Assembly (NCBI RefSeq): GCF_001590865.1
Contig: NZ_BBUY01000004.1
Span: 425,759-485,678 of the forward strand
Direction of reading: 5' to 3'
Source of the DNA: Streptomyces sp. NBRC 110611
GTDB lineage: Bacteria > Actinomycetota > Actinomycetes > Streptomycetales > Streptomycetaceae
Length of the DNA: 59,920 bases
Below, piece by piece: positions 8,821 to 18,090 of the stretch (its first letter is position 1; each line of letters begins with the position of its first letter). A model generated the notes under the pieces. It did no database searches. It saw only the letters and a program-made list of their open reading frames with translations, and was not told the origin of the DNA. The position numbers and the translations under genes were made by a program.

Positions 8821-9990
8821 GTGAGCACCGCACAGCAGCCGCAGAGCCGGCCCGGCCGCGAGGCCGCGGCCGAGGCCCCGGCCCCCGTCCCGATGCCGAC
8901 CGCCGACGTCGACCGTTCGGATCCGGACTACCGGAGCTGGCTGAAAGAAGCCGTACGCAAGGTCCAGGCGGACGCCAACCGCACCGCCGACACCCACCTC
9001 CTGCGCTTCCCGCTGCCCGAGGAGTGGGGCATCGACCTCTACCTGAAGGACGAGTCGACGCACCCCACCGGCAGCCTCAAGCACCGCCTCGCCCGGTCGC
9101 TCTTCCTCTACGGGCTGTGCAACGGCTGGATCCGTCCCGGGAAGCCCGTCATCGAGTCCTCCAGCGGCTCCACGGCCGTCTCCGAGGCGTACTTCGCCTC
9201 CCTCATCGGGGTGCCGTTCATCGCGGTGATGCCGGCCACCACCAGCCGGGAGAAGACCCGCCTGATCGAGTTCCACGGCGGCAGCTGTCACCTCGTCGAG
9301 GACCCGCGGACCGTCTACGAGGTCTCCGCCCGGCTCGCCGCCGAGTCCGGCGGGCACTACATGGACCAGTTCACCTACGCCGAGCGGGCCACGGACTGGC
9401 GCGGCAACAACAACATCGCCGAGTCGATCTACCAGCAGCTGCGGCTGGAGCGCTACCCCGAGCCGGCCTGGATCGTGGCCACCGCGGGCACCGGCGGCAC
9501 CTCCGCGACCATCGCCCGCTACGTCCACTACATGCAGTACGACACCCGGATCTGCGTCCCCGACCCGGAGAACTCCTGCTTCTTCGACGGCTGGCTCACC
9601 GGCGACACCACGACCCACTGCACCACCGCCTCCCGTATCGAGGGCATCGGGCGGCCCCGTATGGAGCCGAGCTTCGTGCCCGGTGCCATAGACCGGATGA
9701 TGAAGGTCCCGGACGCGGCCAGCGTCGCCGCCGTACGCGCCCTGGAGACGGCGATCGGCCGCAAGGCGGGCGGCTCGACCGGTACCGGCCTGTGGAGCGC
9801 GTTGAAGATCGTCTCGGAGATGGTCGCCGAGGGGCGTACGGGATCCGTCGTCACCCTCCTGTGCGACCCCGGTGACCGCTACCTCGACAAGTACTACTCC
9901 GACGACTGGCTGGCCGCCCAGGGCCTGGACATCGGCCCCTACGCACGCACCATCGAGGAGTTCCTGGCGACCGGCTCCTGGCCGTCCTGA
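8821..9990 (+). CDS. PLP-dependent cysteine synthase/desulfhydrase (Cds1-like)
   Basis: A 389-residue fold-type II PLP enzyme. The PLP lysine lies in [11 protein letters not shown] near residue 87, the phosphate and substrate loop [12 protein letters not shown] near 115, and the glycine loop [12 protein letters not shown] near 225. The sequence resembles the actinobacterial L-cysteine desulfhydrase Cds1 more than CysK, since it has the long N-terminal segment and [10 protein letters not shown]. Likely reaction: cysteine to sulfide, pyruvate and ammonia, or the reverse type of beta replacement. GTG start with GAGGAG upstream. A TATAGT near 8754 may be the -10 box. Confidence 0.85.
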   Translation: MSTAQQPQSRPGREAAAEAPAPVPMPTADVDRSDPDYRSWLKEAVRKVQADANRTADTHLLRFPLPEEWGIDLYLKDESTHPTGSLKHRLARSLFLYGLCNGWIRPGKPVIESSSGSTAVSEAYFASLIGVPFIAVMPATTSREKTRLIEFHGGSCHLVEDPRTVYEVSARLAAESGGHYMDQFTYAERATDWRGNNNIAESIYQQLRLERYPEPAWIVATAGTGGTSATIARYVHYMQYDTRICVPDPENSCFFDGWLTGDTTTHCTTASRIEGIGRPRMEPSFVPGAIDRMMKVPDAASVAAVRALETAIGRKAGGSTGTGLWSALKIVSEMVAEGRTGSVVTLLCDPGDRYLDKYYSDDWLAAQGLDIGPYARTIEEFLATGSWPS

Positions 9991-9996
9991 CCGGCG

Positions 9997-10866
9997 TCAG
10001 CTCTCCGGGTCCGCCGGCCGCTCGCCCGCCACCACCAGCTCCGGCGGCAGCTCCACGAACTCCGCGCGCGCCTCGGCCGGCAGCCCCGCGTCCGTCACCA
10101 GCACATCGACCTCGTCCAGCGTCGCGAACGAACTCAGCCCGACCGTGCCCCACTTGGTGTGGTCGGCGACCACCACCACCCGCCGCGCCGACCGTACGAA
10201 GTGCCGGTTGGTCTCCGCCTCCGCCAGATTCGGCGTGGACAGCCCCGCCTCCACCGATATCCCGTGCACCCCGAGGAACAGCACATCGAAGTGCAGCGAC
10301 CGGATCGCGGCATCCGCCACCGGTCCCACCAGAGTGTCCGACGGTGTCCGCACACCGCCCGTCAGCACCACCGTCGCGCTCCCCGTGCCCGGCCCCGGTC
10401 CCGCACCCGCACCCGGCCCGGGGCCGCCGCCGGCCGCCGCCCGCTGCGCCGTGTAGAACACCTCGGCGACCCGTACGGAATTCGTCACCACCGTCAGGTC
10501 CGGTACGTCCAGAAGCCGCTGCGCCAGCGCGTACGCGGTCGTACCGCCCGCCAGCGCGATCGCGCTGCCCGGGGCCGCCATCGCGGCCGCCGCCCTGGCG
10601 ATGTCCTCCTTCGCGCTCAGCTCCAGCGCCGACTTCGCCTCGAATCCCGGCTCGTGCGCGCTCGGCTCGCCCACCGGCACCGCGCCGCCGTGCACCTTCT
10701 CCACCATGCCCTGCCGGGCCAGTGCGTCCAGATCACGGCGGACCGTCATGTCCGACACGTTCAGCTTGCGGGTGAGCTCATTGACGCGCGCTCCGCCGCG
10801 GCGCCTGACCTCGTCGAGAATCAGGGCCCGCCGCTGCTCCGCGAGGAGGTTCTGGTTGTCGCTCAC
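9997..10866 (-). CDS. DeoR/GlpR family transcriptional regulator
   Basis: A 289-residue repressor. The N-terminal DeoR winged helix (LAEQRRALILDEVRRRGGARVNELTRKL, then VSDMTVRRDLDALARQG) is followed by the sugar-phosphate sensor domain (GGTTAYALAQ, DVLFLGVHGIS, ADHTKWG). Effectors in the family are sugar phosphates. Between residues about 155 and 178 is a Gly/Pro/Ala run (GPGPGAGAGPGPG) that usual members lack and that probably forms a surface loop. The gene ends convergently 6 bases from the Cds1-like stop. Confidence 0.88.
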   Translation of the reverse strand: MSDNQNLLAEQRRALILDEVRRRGGARVNELTRKLNVSDMTVRRDLDALARQGMVEKVHGGAVPVGEPSAHEPGFEAKSALELSAKEDIARAAAAMAAPGSAIALAGGTTAYALAQRLLDVPDLTVVTNSVRVAEVFYTAQRAAAGGGPGPGAGAGPGPGTGSATVVLTGGVRTPSDTLVGPVADAAIRSLHFDVLFLGVHGISVEAGLSTPNLAEAETNRHFVRSARRVVVVADHTKWGTVGLSSFATLDEVDVLVTDAGLPAEARAEFVELPPELVVAGERPADPES

Positions 10867-11114
10867 CCCGGCCCGTCCCTTCCGCCCGGCTCGTCTTTCG
10901 GGTCGTACACGCCGGCTCACACCCGCGATCACTGGTTCCCTCATCCTCGCACGAGGCACTGACAGGGACGCCGTCCCGTCGGCCCGCCATGCCGGGAAGC
11001 ATGACGACACCGACCATCCATCCGCCCGGAACGGTGGCTGCCGCCCCGGTCCGCACGAGAGAATCCCCGGGGCACCGCACCGCACGGTGCCGTACAGAAC
11101 TCGGGGGAAAACCA

Positions 11115-13604
11115 GTGGAGATCGTGGAACCGACGCCGTATGCCCGCTCAAGGGGCCGTGAGGTGACGGGAGATGGGGCGACGGCCCCGTCGTCCGGTGA
11201 GCCGGGCGGAACGGGCTCACCACCAGGAGCGGCACCGGACGCCGTACCGCGGCTGTCGCTGGAGCTGCTGGTGCACGGCGTCGGCGGCGCCACCGCGCAG
11301 GAGATGCTCGGCGATCCTCGCGTCCAGCTGATCACCGGCGACGACACCGCCGCCTGCTACCGCCGTACCGACGACGCGGACGCGGAGGAGCGGCCCGAGG
11401 ACTACCGCGCGGAGCCGGTCCGCGAGGCCTACTGCTGGTCCAACCTCACCTCGGGCAACGGCGCCCGCGCCCTGTGGCTGATCCTGCTGCCCTTCATGGT
11501 CGCCAACCTCGCCCACTGGATGCGCCCGGCCGCACCGCCCGGCCACTGGGCGCAGCGGATCTACGACCTGCTGGTCCGGATGATCGCGCTCACCCTCACC
11601 GTCCTGCTCGCCGCCGCGTCCTGCGAGGTCGCCCTCGACCTCACGGCCTGGCAGTGCGCCGGCACCACCGCCTGCGCGACCGGCAAATCCTGGCTGGTCT
11701 TCCTCAGCCCGGACCACGACGGCTGGTGGAGCGCCCCCGGCCGCCGTCTCGCGCTCGCCTCCGTGATGCCGCTGCTCGTCATCGGCTTCCTGTGGTGGCT
11801 CTCGCACCGCACCTGGAGCGCGTACGAATCCGCCTCCCCGCCGCCCCGGCAGCCCGGCAGCTCCCGCTACACCCCGCACGCCGAACGCACCGCGCTCAGC
11901 CTGGAGGGCTTCTGGTACGGCCGCCGGCTGGTCGCCCGGCTGCGTGCCGCGCACAGCACGGCGGGGGTCCTGACCATCGCGGCGGTACTGCTCGCGGCCG
12001 GCGCGAAGATCGACGGCGGCGAGCGGAGCGGCGCGGGCGAGGGCGGCGGGGGAGTCCTCGCGGCGGCGGGCCCGGTGCTGAGCGCCGTGGTGATCGTGCT
12101 GGCCGCCGCCACGGTCGGCGTCGTCTGGCGGACCGCGCGCAGCGAGGCCGCACCGGACGACACCTCCGACCGGCTCGTCGTGCGGGCCCTCCCGTACGCC
12201 GCGCTCGGGGTGCTGGCCCTGACGGTCGTGCACCTCGGCTGGGTGCGTCCGGGATCCCGCAGCGACGGCCCGCTGCCCGGCGCCGCCGCGTTCGGCGGGA
12301 TCGCGGTCCTCCAGGGCCTGCTGGTCCTGGCGCTGGCGGTGACCGCCTGGGTGCTGCAGCGCACCGTCCGCCACGACGGCCGCACCGCGCTGCGCGGCAT
12401 GGGCGGACCAGCCGTCGCCCTGCTGGCCTGCGCGGTCGGCGGCGTGCTCTCCGGGGGAGCGGCCCAGCGCTTCGCGGACTGGATCGACGGCGGCGCGACG
12501 CCGGGCCAGGCGCATGCGCCGATTCCCGGTCCGCCGGTCCTGCTGTCCTGGCAGGCGTCCGTCCTGCCGGTGCTGCTGGTCGTGGTGGCGGGCGTCGCGG
12601 CGCTCGCCGCCGTCCGCGTGGTGGTCGTCCGGCGGCGGGTCGCCAAGGACGTCCCCGGGCTGTTCGACCCGGGTGAGCGCCCCGACGAGCGCCGTACGCG
12701 GCGGATCGCCGGCACCATCGCCTGCGCCGGGCTCACCGACGCGGCGCCCGTGCTGGTCGCGGCCGTCTCCGTGGTTACCCTCGTCCTCGGCGCGGGCGCG
12801 GTGGCCGGCGCCTGGCTCACCGAACGGGCGCCCGGCCGTGCCACGGCCGGCGGACCGCCCGTCGTGCACACCGCCGCCGGCACCGCGGAGTCCCTCGGCT
12901 CCTGGCTGATGGGCGCCGGCGTCCTGCTGCTGCTCGCCCTCGGCCGGCGCGCCTACCGCGACCACTCCGCCCGTCGCACCGTCGGCATCCTCTGGGACGT
13001 CGGCACGTTCTGGCCGCGCGCCGCGCACCCCTTCGCGCCGCCCTGCTACGCCGAGCGCGCCGTCCCCGACCTCACCTGGCGGATGGCCACCTGGACCGAG
13101 CGCTTCGACGGCCGTCTGGTGATCTCCGGGCACTCCCAGGGCAGTGTGCTGGCGGCCGCCGCCGTCTGGCAGCTGGACCTGGTCACCCGCAGCCGGGTCG
13201 CGCTGCTGACGTACGGCAGCCCCCTGGAGCGCCTCTACGGACGCTGGTTCCCCGCCTACTTCGGGCCGCCCGCGCTCACTGGACTCCACCGTGAGATGGA
13301 CGACTGGCGCAATCTGTGGCGGTTCACCGACCCCATCGGCGGCCCGATCCGCCTCACCTGCGAGGACGGGCGGCGGATCGACGAGGGCCCGCTGCGCGAC
13401 CCGCTGGCCTTCGGCCGCAGCCTGCGGCACCCGCTGCCCGCGCAGATCCTGGGCCATGGCGACTACCAGGCCGACCCGGTCTTCGAGGCGGTCCGGGCCG
13501 AGCTGGTCGCCCGGCTCGGACCGGTCCCGGGGCGGGGCCGGTCCGCTGTCGCGGCGTCGGGCGGCCTTCCCCTTCAGGGGAGTTCGGGGAGGTCGTCGGC
13601 GTAG
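11115..13604 (+). CDS. Large integral membrane protein with serine-hydrolase-like motif
   Basis: About 829 residues with multiple hydrophobic segments between residues 110 and 630. A C-terminal soluble region contains ISGHSQGSVLAAAAV near residue 670, which matches the nucleophile elbow G-x-S-x-G of lipases and alpha/beta hydrolases; the N-terminus has LLVHGVGGAT, an oxyanion-type HGxGG. Together these suggest a membrane-tethered hydrolase, but I cannot assign a substrate. The GTG start follows GGGGGA by six bases. Its last 31 bases overlap the convergent AAA gene. Confidence 0.75.
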   Translation: MEIVEPTPYARSRGREVTGDGATAPSSGEPGGTGSPPGAAPDAVPRLSLELLVHGVGGATAQEMLGDPRVQLITGDDTAACYRRTDDADAEERPEDYRAEPVREAYCWSNLTSGNGARALWLILLPFMVANLAHWMRPAAPPGHWAQRIYDLLVRMIALTLTVLLAAASCEVALDLTAWQCAGTTACATGKSWLVFLSPDHDGWWSAPGRRLALASVMPLLVIGFLWWLSHRTWSAYESASPPPRQPGSSRYTPHAERTALSLEGFWYGRRLVARLRAAHSTAGVLTIAAVLLAAGAKIDGGERSGAGEGGGGVLAAAGPVLSAVVIVLAAATVGVVWRTARSEAAPDDTSDRLVVRALPYAALGVLALTVVHLGWVRPGSRSDGPLPGAAAFGGIAVLQGLLVLALAVTAWVLQRTVRHDGRTALRGMGGPAVALLACAVGGVLSGGAAQRFADWIDGGATPGQAHAPIPGPPVLLSWQASVLPVLLVVVAGVAALAAVRVVVVRRRVAKDVPGLFDPGERPDERRTRRIAGTIACAGLTDAAPVLVAAVSVVTLVLGAGAVAGAWLTERAPGRATAGGPPVVHTAAGTAESLGSWLMGAGVLLLLALGRRAYRDHSARRTVGILWDVGTFWPRAAHPFAPPCYAERAVPDLTWRMATWTERFDGRLVISGHSQGSVLAAAAVWQLDLVTRSRVALLTYGSPLERLYGRWFPAYFGPPALTGLHREMDDWRNLWRFTDPIGGPIRLTCEDGRRIDEGPLRDPLAFGRSLRHPLPAQILGHGDYQADPVFEAVRAELVARLGPVPGRGRSAVAASGGLPLQGSSGRSSA

Positions 13605-16021
13605 AGCAGGGACAGGTCGTCGGTGCTCGGGTCGGCCAGCTGCGCGACCCGGCCCGCGTGCCGCTCGACCATCGCCTCGAACGTCTGCCGCGCGGTGCGG
13701 CCGTTGCCGAAGGAGGGGCCCTTGGGGAGCGCGGTGAAGTACTTCAGCAGTGCCTCACCGGCCCCCTCGGCGAGGCGGTACTCGTGCTCCTCGCCCTGCT
13801 GCTCGACGATCCGCAGCAGCTCCTCGGGAGCGTAGTCGCCGAAGGTGATGGTCCGTGAGAAACGCGACGCCACACCGGGGTTGACGGCGAGGAAGCGCTC
13901 CATCTCCGCGGTGTAGCCCGCCACGATCACCACCACCGCGTCCCGGTGGTCCTCCATCAGCTTCACGAGGGTGTCGATGGCCTCCTTGCCGAAGTCCCGG
14001 CCGGAGTCCTCCGGGGAGAGGGCGTACGCCTCGTCGATGAAGAGCACGCCACCCCGCGCCCGGTCGAACGCCTCCTGGGTGCGGATCGCGGTGGACCCGA
14101 TGTGCTCGCCCACCAGGTCCACCCGCGACACCTCGACCAGATGCCCGCGCTCCAACACCCCGAGGGAGGCCAGGATTTCGCCGTAGAGCCGGGCCACGGT
14201 GGTCTTGCCGGTACCGGGGGAGCCGGTGAAGACGAGGTGACGGCGTACGGACGCGGCCTTCAGGCCCGCCTCCTGGCGCCGGCGGCCCACCTCGATCATG
14301 TTGATCAGGCTGCGCACCTCACGCTTGACGCTCTCCAGCCCCACGAGGGTGTCCAGCTCGCCCAGCACCTCGGCGGACGGCCGGCCGGCGGCCGCCGGCT
14401 CCGCGTCCGCCGTCGCCGCCGCGGGCGCCGGTGGCGGGCTCTGCACCGGGCTCTGCACCGGGACACTGCCCAGCAGCCCGGCCGTCTGTACCGCCGGCCG
14501 GCCGGCGGCGGCCGGTGCCCCGGCGACCGGTTCCCGGACGGCGCGGCTCTCGTCACTGGTGCAGTCCCGGACCGCCGGCCCGTCGCCGTACCCGGTGCCG
14601 CCGTCGGCGAACTCGTAGCCGCCGCGCGCACACCGCTCCGTACGGCACCGCGTCAGCGTCGTACGGCACCCGTCGATGATGTGGAAGCCGAAGCCGGAGC
14701 TTCCGGTGACCCGGCAGCCGTGGAAGGTGCCACGTCCCTCTGCCGAGACGTAGAACCCGGCCTCGGCCGGTGCGCTGACCGTGCAGCCCTCGATGGTGGG
14801 GTCGGCGCCCTTGGTGACGATCACGCCGGTCTGCGCCCCGTCGATGGCGCAGTTGGCGAGCGTGCCGCCGCTGCCGTGGTCGCGGAACCAGGCGCCGGTC
14901 GTCGCGTCCCGGATCCGGCAGTCGTCGATCTGTACGGTCGCCCCGTCGCTCACCGACACCGCGGTGTTGCGGACGTCCGCGAGGTCGCAGTCGACGACAT
15001 CGGCCCGGGAGCCGCGGTCCAGCACGAACAGCGCGTCCGGGACGTCGTGCACCCGGGTCGAGTCCAGCACGGCGGTGGCGCCGTCGCTGACCCACACCGC
15101 GGGGTAGTCGCCCGTACTGTCGTGGATCTCGCACTGGTTGGCGTCCACCCGGGTGCCCGGGTCCCAGACCGACAGCCCGTTGCGCCCGAAGTGCCGCACC
15201 GTACTGCGGGTCAGCGTCAGCACCGACCGCGACCGCAGGTCGATCGCGTTCTCCGGTACGTCGTGGATGTCGCAGTCGGCCAGGGTGAGCACCGCGTCGG
15301 TGTCCAGGGTGATGCCGTCGGCGGAGGTGCGGTGCACCGTGCAGTCCGTGAGGTGGGCGGTGGCCCGGGCCGCCACCTGGATGCCCGCGCCCTTGATCTC
15401 GTACAGCTCGCAGCCGGTGGCCTCGACCGCGCTGCCCTCGCCGTTGACCGACAGACCGGCCCCCGAGGCGTGGTGGATCCGGCAGCTCTCCAGCCGCGGA
15501 TGCCCCCCGCCGCGCACCGCCACGCCGACCTGCCCGGCGGCCAGCACCTCGCACTCCTCGAACAGCCCGCCGGAACCGTCCAGGACGCTGACGCCGACGC
15601 CGCCGGCGTTGTCGACCGTGCAGCGCCGCACCGTCGGCCGGGCCCCGCCCCGCACCTCGATACCGGACGCGGAGCGCGTCACCACCCGCAGGCCGGTCAG
15701 CTCCGGGGCGCCGTCCTCCACCAGCAGCGCGGGCGAGGCCGAATCCGTCGCCTCCAGGTGCAGGTCGTGCACGGACGCCGAGGCCCGTATCGTCAGCGCC
15801 ACCCCGTCCGCCGGGGCGATCCGCACTGCGCCCCGCGCCCCGTCCGCACCGCGCAGCGTCACCGCGCGCTGGAGCACCAGGTTCTCGCGGTACGTACCGG
15901 CCGCGACGGTCAGCACATCACCGTCCCCGGCGGCCTCCAGGGCGGCGGCGAGCGAGCTGTACTCCCCCGTACGCCGCCGCCAGCGCGACGTTCCGGAGTG
16001 CGTCACCTGGACGGAACCCAC
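13574..16021 (-). CDS. Parallel beta-helix / AAA+ ATPase fusion
   Basis: About 815 residues. The first 470 residues are a right-handed parallel beta-helix with repeated short turns (TVRRCTVDNAGG-like units), akin to pectin-lyase folds. After a Pro/Ala linker (about 500-545) comes an AAA+ domain of the CbxX/CfxQ type: Walker A GSPGTGKTTVA near residue 600, Walker B GVLFIDEAYAL near 660, sensor region SRFSRTITF near 715. CbxX-type ATPases act as remodelling activases, for example EccA in type VII secretion. Start is uncertain (GTG 16021 or 16006); the integrated element begins about 50 bases upstream and probably cuts this gene from its native promoter. Confidence 0.85.
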   Translation of the reverse strand: MGSVQVTHSGTSRWRRRTGEYSSLAAALEAAGDGDVLTVAAGTYRENLVLQRAVTLRGADGARGAVRIAPADGVALTIRASASVHDLHLEATDSASPALLVEDGAPELTGLRVVTRSASGIEVRGGARPTVRRCTVDNAGGVGVSVLDGSGGLFEECEVLAAGQVGVAVRGGGHPRLESCRIHHASGAGLSVNGEGSAVEATGCELYEIKGAGIQVAARATAHLTDCTVHRTSADGITLDTDAVLTLADCDIHDVPENAIDLRSRSVLTLTRSTVRHFGRNGLSVWDPGTRVDANQCEIHDSTGDYPAVWVSDGATAVLDSTRVHDVPDALFVLDRGSRADVVDCDLADVRNTAVSVSDGATVQIDDCRIRDATTGAWFRDHGSGGTLANCAIDGAQTGVIVTKGADPTIEGCTVSAPAEAGFYVSAEGRGTFHGCRVTGSSGFGFHIIDGCRTTLTRCRTERCARGGYEFADGGTGYGDGPAVRDCTSDESRAVREPVAGAPAAAGRPAVQTAGLLGSVPVQSPVQSPPPAPAAATADAEPAAAGRPSAEVLGELDTLVGLESVKREVRSLINMIEVGRRRQEAGLKAASVRRHLVFTGSPGTGKTTVARLYGEILASLGVLERGHLVEVSRVDLVGEHIGSTAIRTQEAFDRARGGVLFIDEAYALSPEDSGRDFGKEAIDTLVKLMEDHRDAVVVIVAGYTAEMERFLAVNPGVASRFSRTITFGDYAPEELLRIVEQQGEEHEYRLAEGAGEALLKYFTALPKGPSFGNGRTARQTFEAMVERHAGRVAQLADPSTDDLSLLYADDLPELP

Positions 16022-16074
16022 ACCCTTGGACCGTACGGATTGCGGACCGTTTCCGCTGGTCAGAGGATTGAAAG

Positions 16075-17631
16075 ATGAGTGACGCTCGCCCACTGGTGGA
16101 CCTCCTCCTTCGGAAAAGCAAGATCGTTCGGGAGGGAGAACAGGCCCTCAGCTTGCGTGCACAAGAGGATAGGGGGCGGCGATGGGCCGACGAGAACGGC
16201 TATCAGGTGCGCAGGGTTTGGAAGGAGAACCTTTCAGCCTGGTCTGACGTGGAACGCCCGCAGTACGACGCCGCCATGGCTGCCGTCCTCGGCGGTGAGA
16301 CCAATGCGTTGTGGTGTGCTTTCCTGGACCGGTTCAGCCGCAAGGGCGCCGAAGCTGTTGTCCCCATCCTGGGAACCGCCCGTGTCATCTTCGACTACGA
16401 GCGTCTGGACAGCTCGAACGAGCGTGACCGGCGCTGGATTATTCAGCGGGCGGAAGACGCGTACGAGTACAGCCAGCGTCTTAGCCACAACGTACGCACC
16501 ACCAAGGATCGCCAGCGACGAGAGGGCCGATGGCTGTCCGCTGCACCCTTCGGCTTGGAGATCAACGACCCAAAGGATCGGAAGATACGCCCGGCGGAGC
16601 GCTGGGGCGTCATCGAAGACGTGTTCTATCAGATAGCCGGAGGCAAGGCCGCCCGCGCGCTGGCCCGCGAGTACAACAGCGCAGGCATGCGCACGGCCAC
16701 AGGAAAGGACTTCACCGCTGGCACGGTCCGAGACATCGTGGACAACCCCGTGTACGAGGGTTGGCAAGTCGGCAGCGGCGGCAAGAGCCAGAAGCGGCGG
16801 CAGGCGTACCGAGATGAAAAGGGCCAGAAGGTCAGCGTTGCTGAAGATATGGCCCGCATGATCCCCGCTGACGTGGCGGAGCGGGCGCGCAGAGTTCTGC
16901 ACGGTCACCAGTTGCCGGAAGGGTTCCGCCCCGGCCGAACTCTGCACCTCCTTACGGACCTTGTGCGCTGCGCTGGTTGCGGCTCCGCCATGACAGCGTC
17001 GGGGCAGTCCATGGCGTGCTCCCGGAACATGCACGGCGGAGTGTGCCCGGCCCCGGCGAGCGTCAAGCGAACGACCCTGGAGCAGTACGTGGCGGGGGAG
17101 TGGCAGGACCGTATTGGCGGGTTGGAGATGGGCGACCCGCTCGTGGTCGCTGTGGCGCAGCGCTGGCAGGCCCTCAACGCCCCGGAGGAGACGGAGGAGG
17201 CGCGAGAGGCCGTGGCGGCTGTGAAGGCTGCTGAGGCGGCCATTCAGCGGCTTGTCGAGGACCGGCAAGCGGGCCTGTACGACGGCGCGGCAGGCAAGCA
17301 CTACCCACGTCTGCTGAAACAGGCTGAGGCGGACCTAGCGGCAGCTCAGGAGAGGCAAGCGAAGTTTGCCGGGCCGAGGATCGATCTGACGATGTTCGAC
17401 GACTGGATGGTGTTCCAGGATAGGTGGGAGGCGTCCGACCTGTCCGCCAAGCGTGACCTACTGCGCCTTGCCATCGACCGCGTAACGGTCACCAAGGCTC
17501 GGGCCAGGGGCACAAGTTCGTGGGCAAGGAGCGAGTCTCTATCGAGTGGGCAGAGCCCGAGCAGGCCGCATAGACGACGGAGAAGGCGCAGAAGGTCGAG
17601 GAATTCACCGAAGCTGCGTAGCGCCGAATGA
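16075..17631 (+). CDS. Large serine recombinase (integrase), C-terminally frameshifted
   Basis: A 518-residue site-specific recombinase that would integrate the element. The resolvase domain spans residues 8-150 with the catalytic serine at LLLRKS (Ser15) and a DRFSRKGAE motif near 83. A recombinase domain (residues about 155-270), zinc ribbon (CAGCGSAM near 304, later CPAP) and coiled coil (365-430) follow, as in large serine integrases. After residue about 475 the frame appears shifted: dropping to the other frame at 17500-17503 restores a normal tail (GHKFVGKERVSIEWAEPEQAA) ending at 17573, whereas the annotated frame gives an Arg-rich tail of about 40 residues. A missing G in the CGGG run explains this. 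It may still be active if only the extreme tail is changed. Confidence 0.88.
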   Translation: MSDARPLVDLLLRKSKIVREGEQALSLRAQEDRGRRWADENGYQVRRVWKENLSAWSDVERPQYDAAMAAVLGGETNALWCAFLDRFSRKGAEAVVPILGTARVIFDYERLDSSNERDRRWIIQRAEDAYEYSQRLSHNVRTTKDRQRREGRWLSAAPFGLEINDPKDRKIRPAERWGVIEDVFYQIAGGKAARALAREYNSAGMRTATGKDFTAGTVRDIVDNPVYEGWQVGSGGKSQKRRQAYRDEKGQKVSVAEDMARMIPADVAERARRVLHGHQLPEGFRPGRTLHLLTDLVRCAGCGSAMTASGQSMACSRNMHGGVCPAPASVKRTTLEQYVAGEWQDRIGGLEMGDPLVVAVAQRWQALNAPEETEEAREAVAAVKAAEAAIQRLVEDRQAGLYDGAAGKHYPRLLKQAEADLAAAQERQAKFAGPRIDLTMFDDWMVFQDRWEASDLSAKRDLLRLAIDRVTVTKARARGTSSWARSESLSSGQSPSRPHRRRRRRRRSRNSPKLRSAE

Positions 17632-17636
17632 TGCCC

Positions 17637-17673
17637 AAGGGCCCGCCCCATCTCCCAGGGGTGGGCCCTCTTG
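17637..17673 (+). terminator. Strong terminator after the integrase gene
   Basis: Arms GGGCCCGCCCC and GGGGTGGGCCC pair along 11 positions with one G-T wobble, around an 8-base loop, followed by TCTTG. It lies 6 bases past the integrase stop. Confidence 0.8.
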
Positions 17674-17748
17674 CGTTGTCCCGCCGGGCCCGCCGGGGGT
17701 GTGGCTCCCTCACGTTGTGTTCCTGCCGGCCTAGCGGAGTGTGACGGT

Positions 17749-17837
17749 TGGGGGCAGAAAAAGTGTCCTGGGAACCTTCTTTTTCTGTGTGAGGAATGTA
17801 GAGAAAGAAGGAACGTAGGACACTTTTTGTGCCCCCA
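17749..17837. repeat. 89-nt imperfect palindrome with 38-base arms
   Basis: Left arm 17749-17786 and right arm 17800-17837 match at 32 of 38 positions when one is reverse-complemented, with a 13-base loop. Shared blocks include TGGGGGCA, AAAAAGTGTCCT and CCTTCTTT. The structure is AT-rich against its surroundings and sits just after the integrase terminator. It could be an attachment-site relic, a nicking or replication structure, or a bidirectional terminator. The rest of the interval 17674-18017 shows no gene. Confidence 0.8.
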
Positions 17838-18017
17838 GAGGGCGGAGCCCAGCCGGTGGCGAACGAGGCTGTCACGGGCCCCAGTTAATGCATATAGAGG
17901 CAGGTCCCGCGCTTCGGACTCCAGCGTCTGACGTGGAGGCGAGAGCGCCGCGCCTGCCCAGCTCCTCCCGCGCGCCCCGCTCTCTCCTCCGGGATGCCGC
18001 GCGGGGGTTGAGCGCCT

Positions 18018-18089
18018 GGTCCCGTAGCTCAGTGGTCAGAGCGCCCGATTTCGATCGGGTGGCCGCCGGTTCGAATCCGGCCGGGGTCG
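18018..18089 (+). tRNA. tRNA-like gene, Arg(UCG) by anticodon, 6-nt anticodon loop
   Basis: A cloverleaf can be drawn: acceptor arms GGTCCCG and CGGGGTC (with two G-T pairs), D arm GCTC/GAGC with AGTGGTCA loop, anticodon stem CCCGA/TCGGG, 5-base variable region, T arm GCCGG/CCGGC with TTCGAAT loop. The anticodon loop reads TTTCGA, six bases instead of seven, so one base after the TCG anticodon looks deleted. CCA is not encoded. It may be a degenerate or island-borne tRNA. It lies within the element, two bases from the stop of the resolvase-like gene on the other strand. Confidence 0.65.
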
Positions 18090-18090
18090 C

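Noticed and set aside
11217..13457. 746-codon leftward frame under the membrane hydrolase
   Set aside because: Antisense frame typical of GC-rich coding DNA, no ribosome site or family motif.
18018..18089. tRNA gene as the integration site of the element
   Set aside because: It lies well inside the element, 1.9 kb from the integrase start, and serine integrases seldom use tRNA genes.
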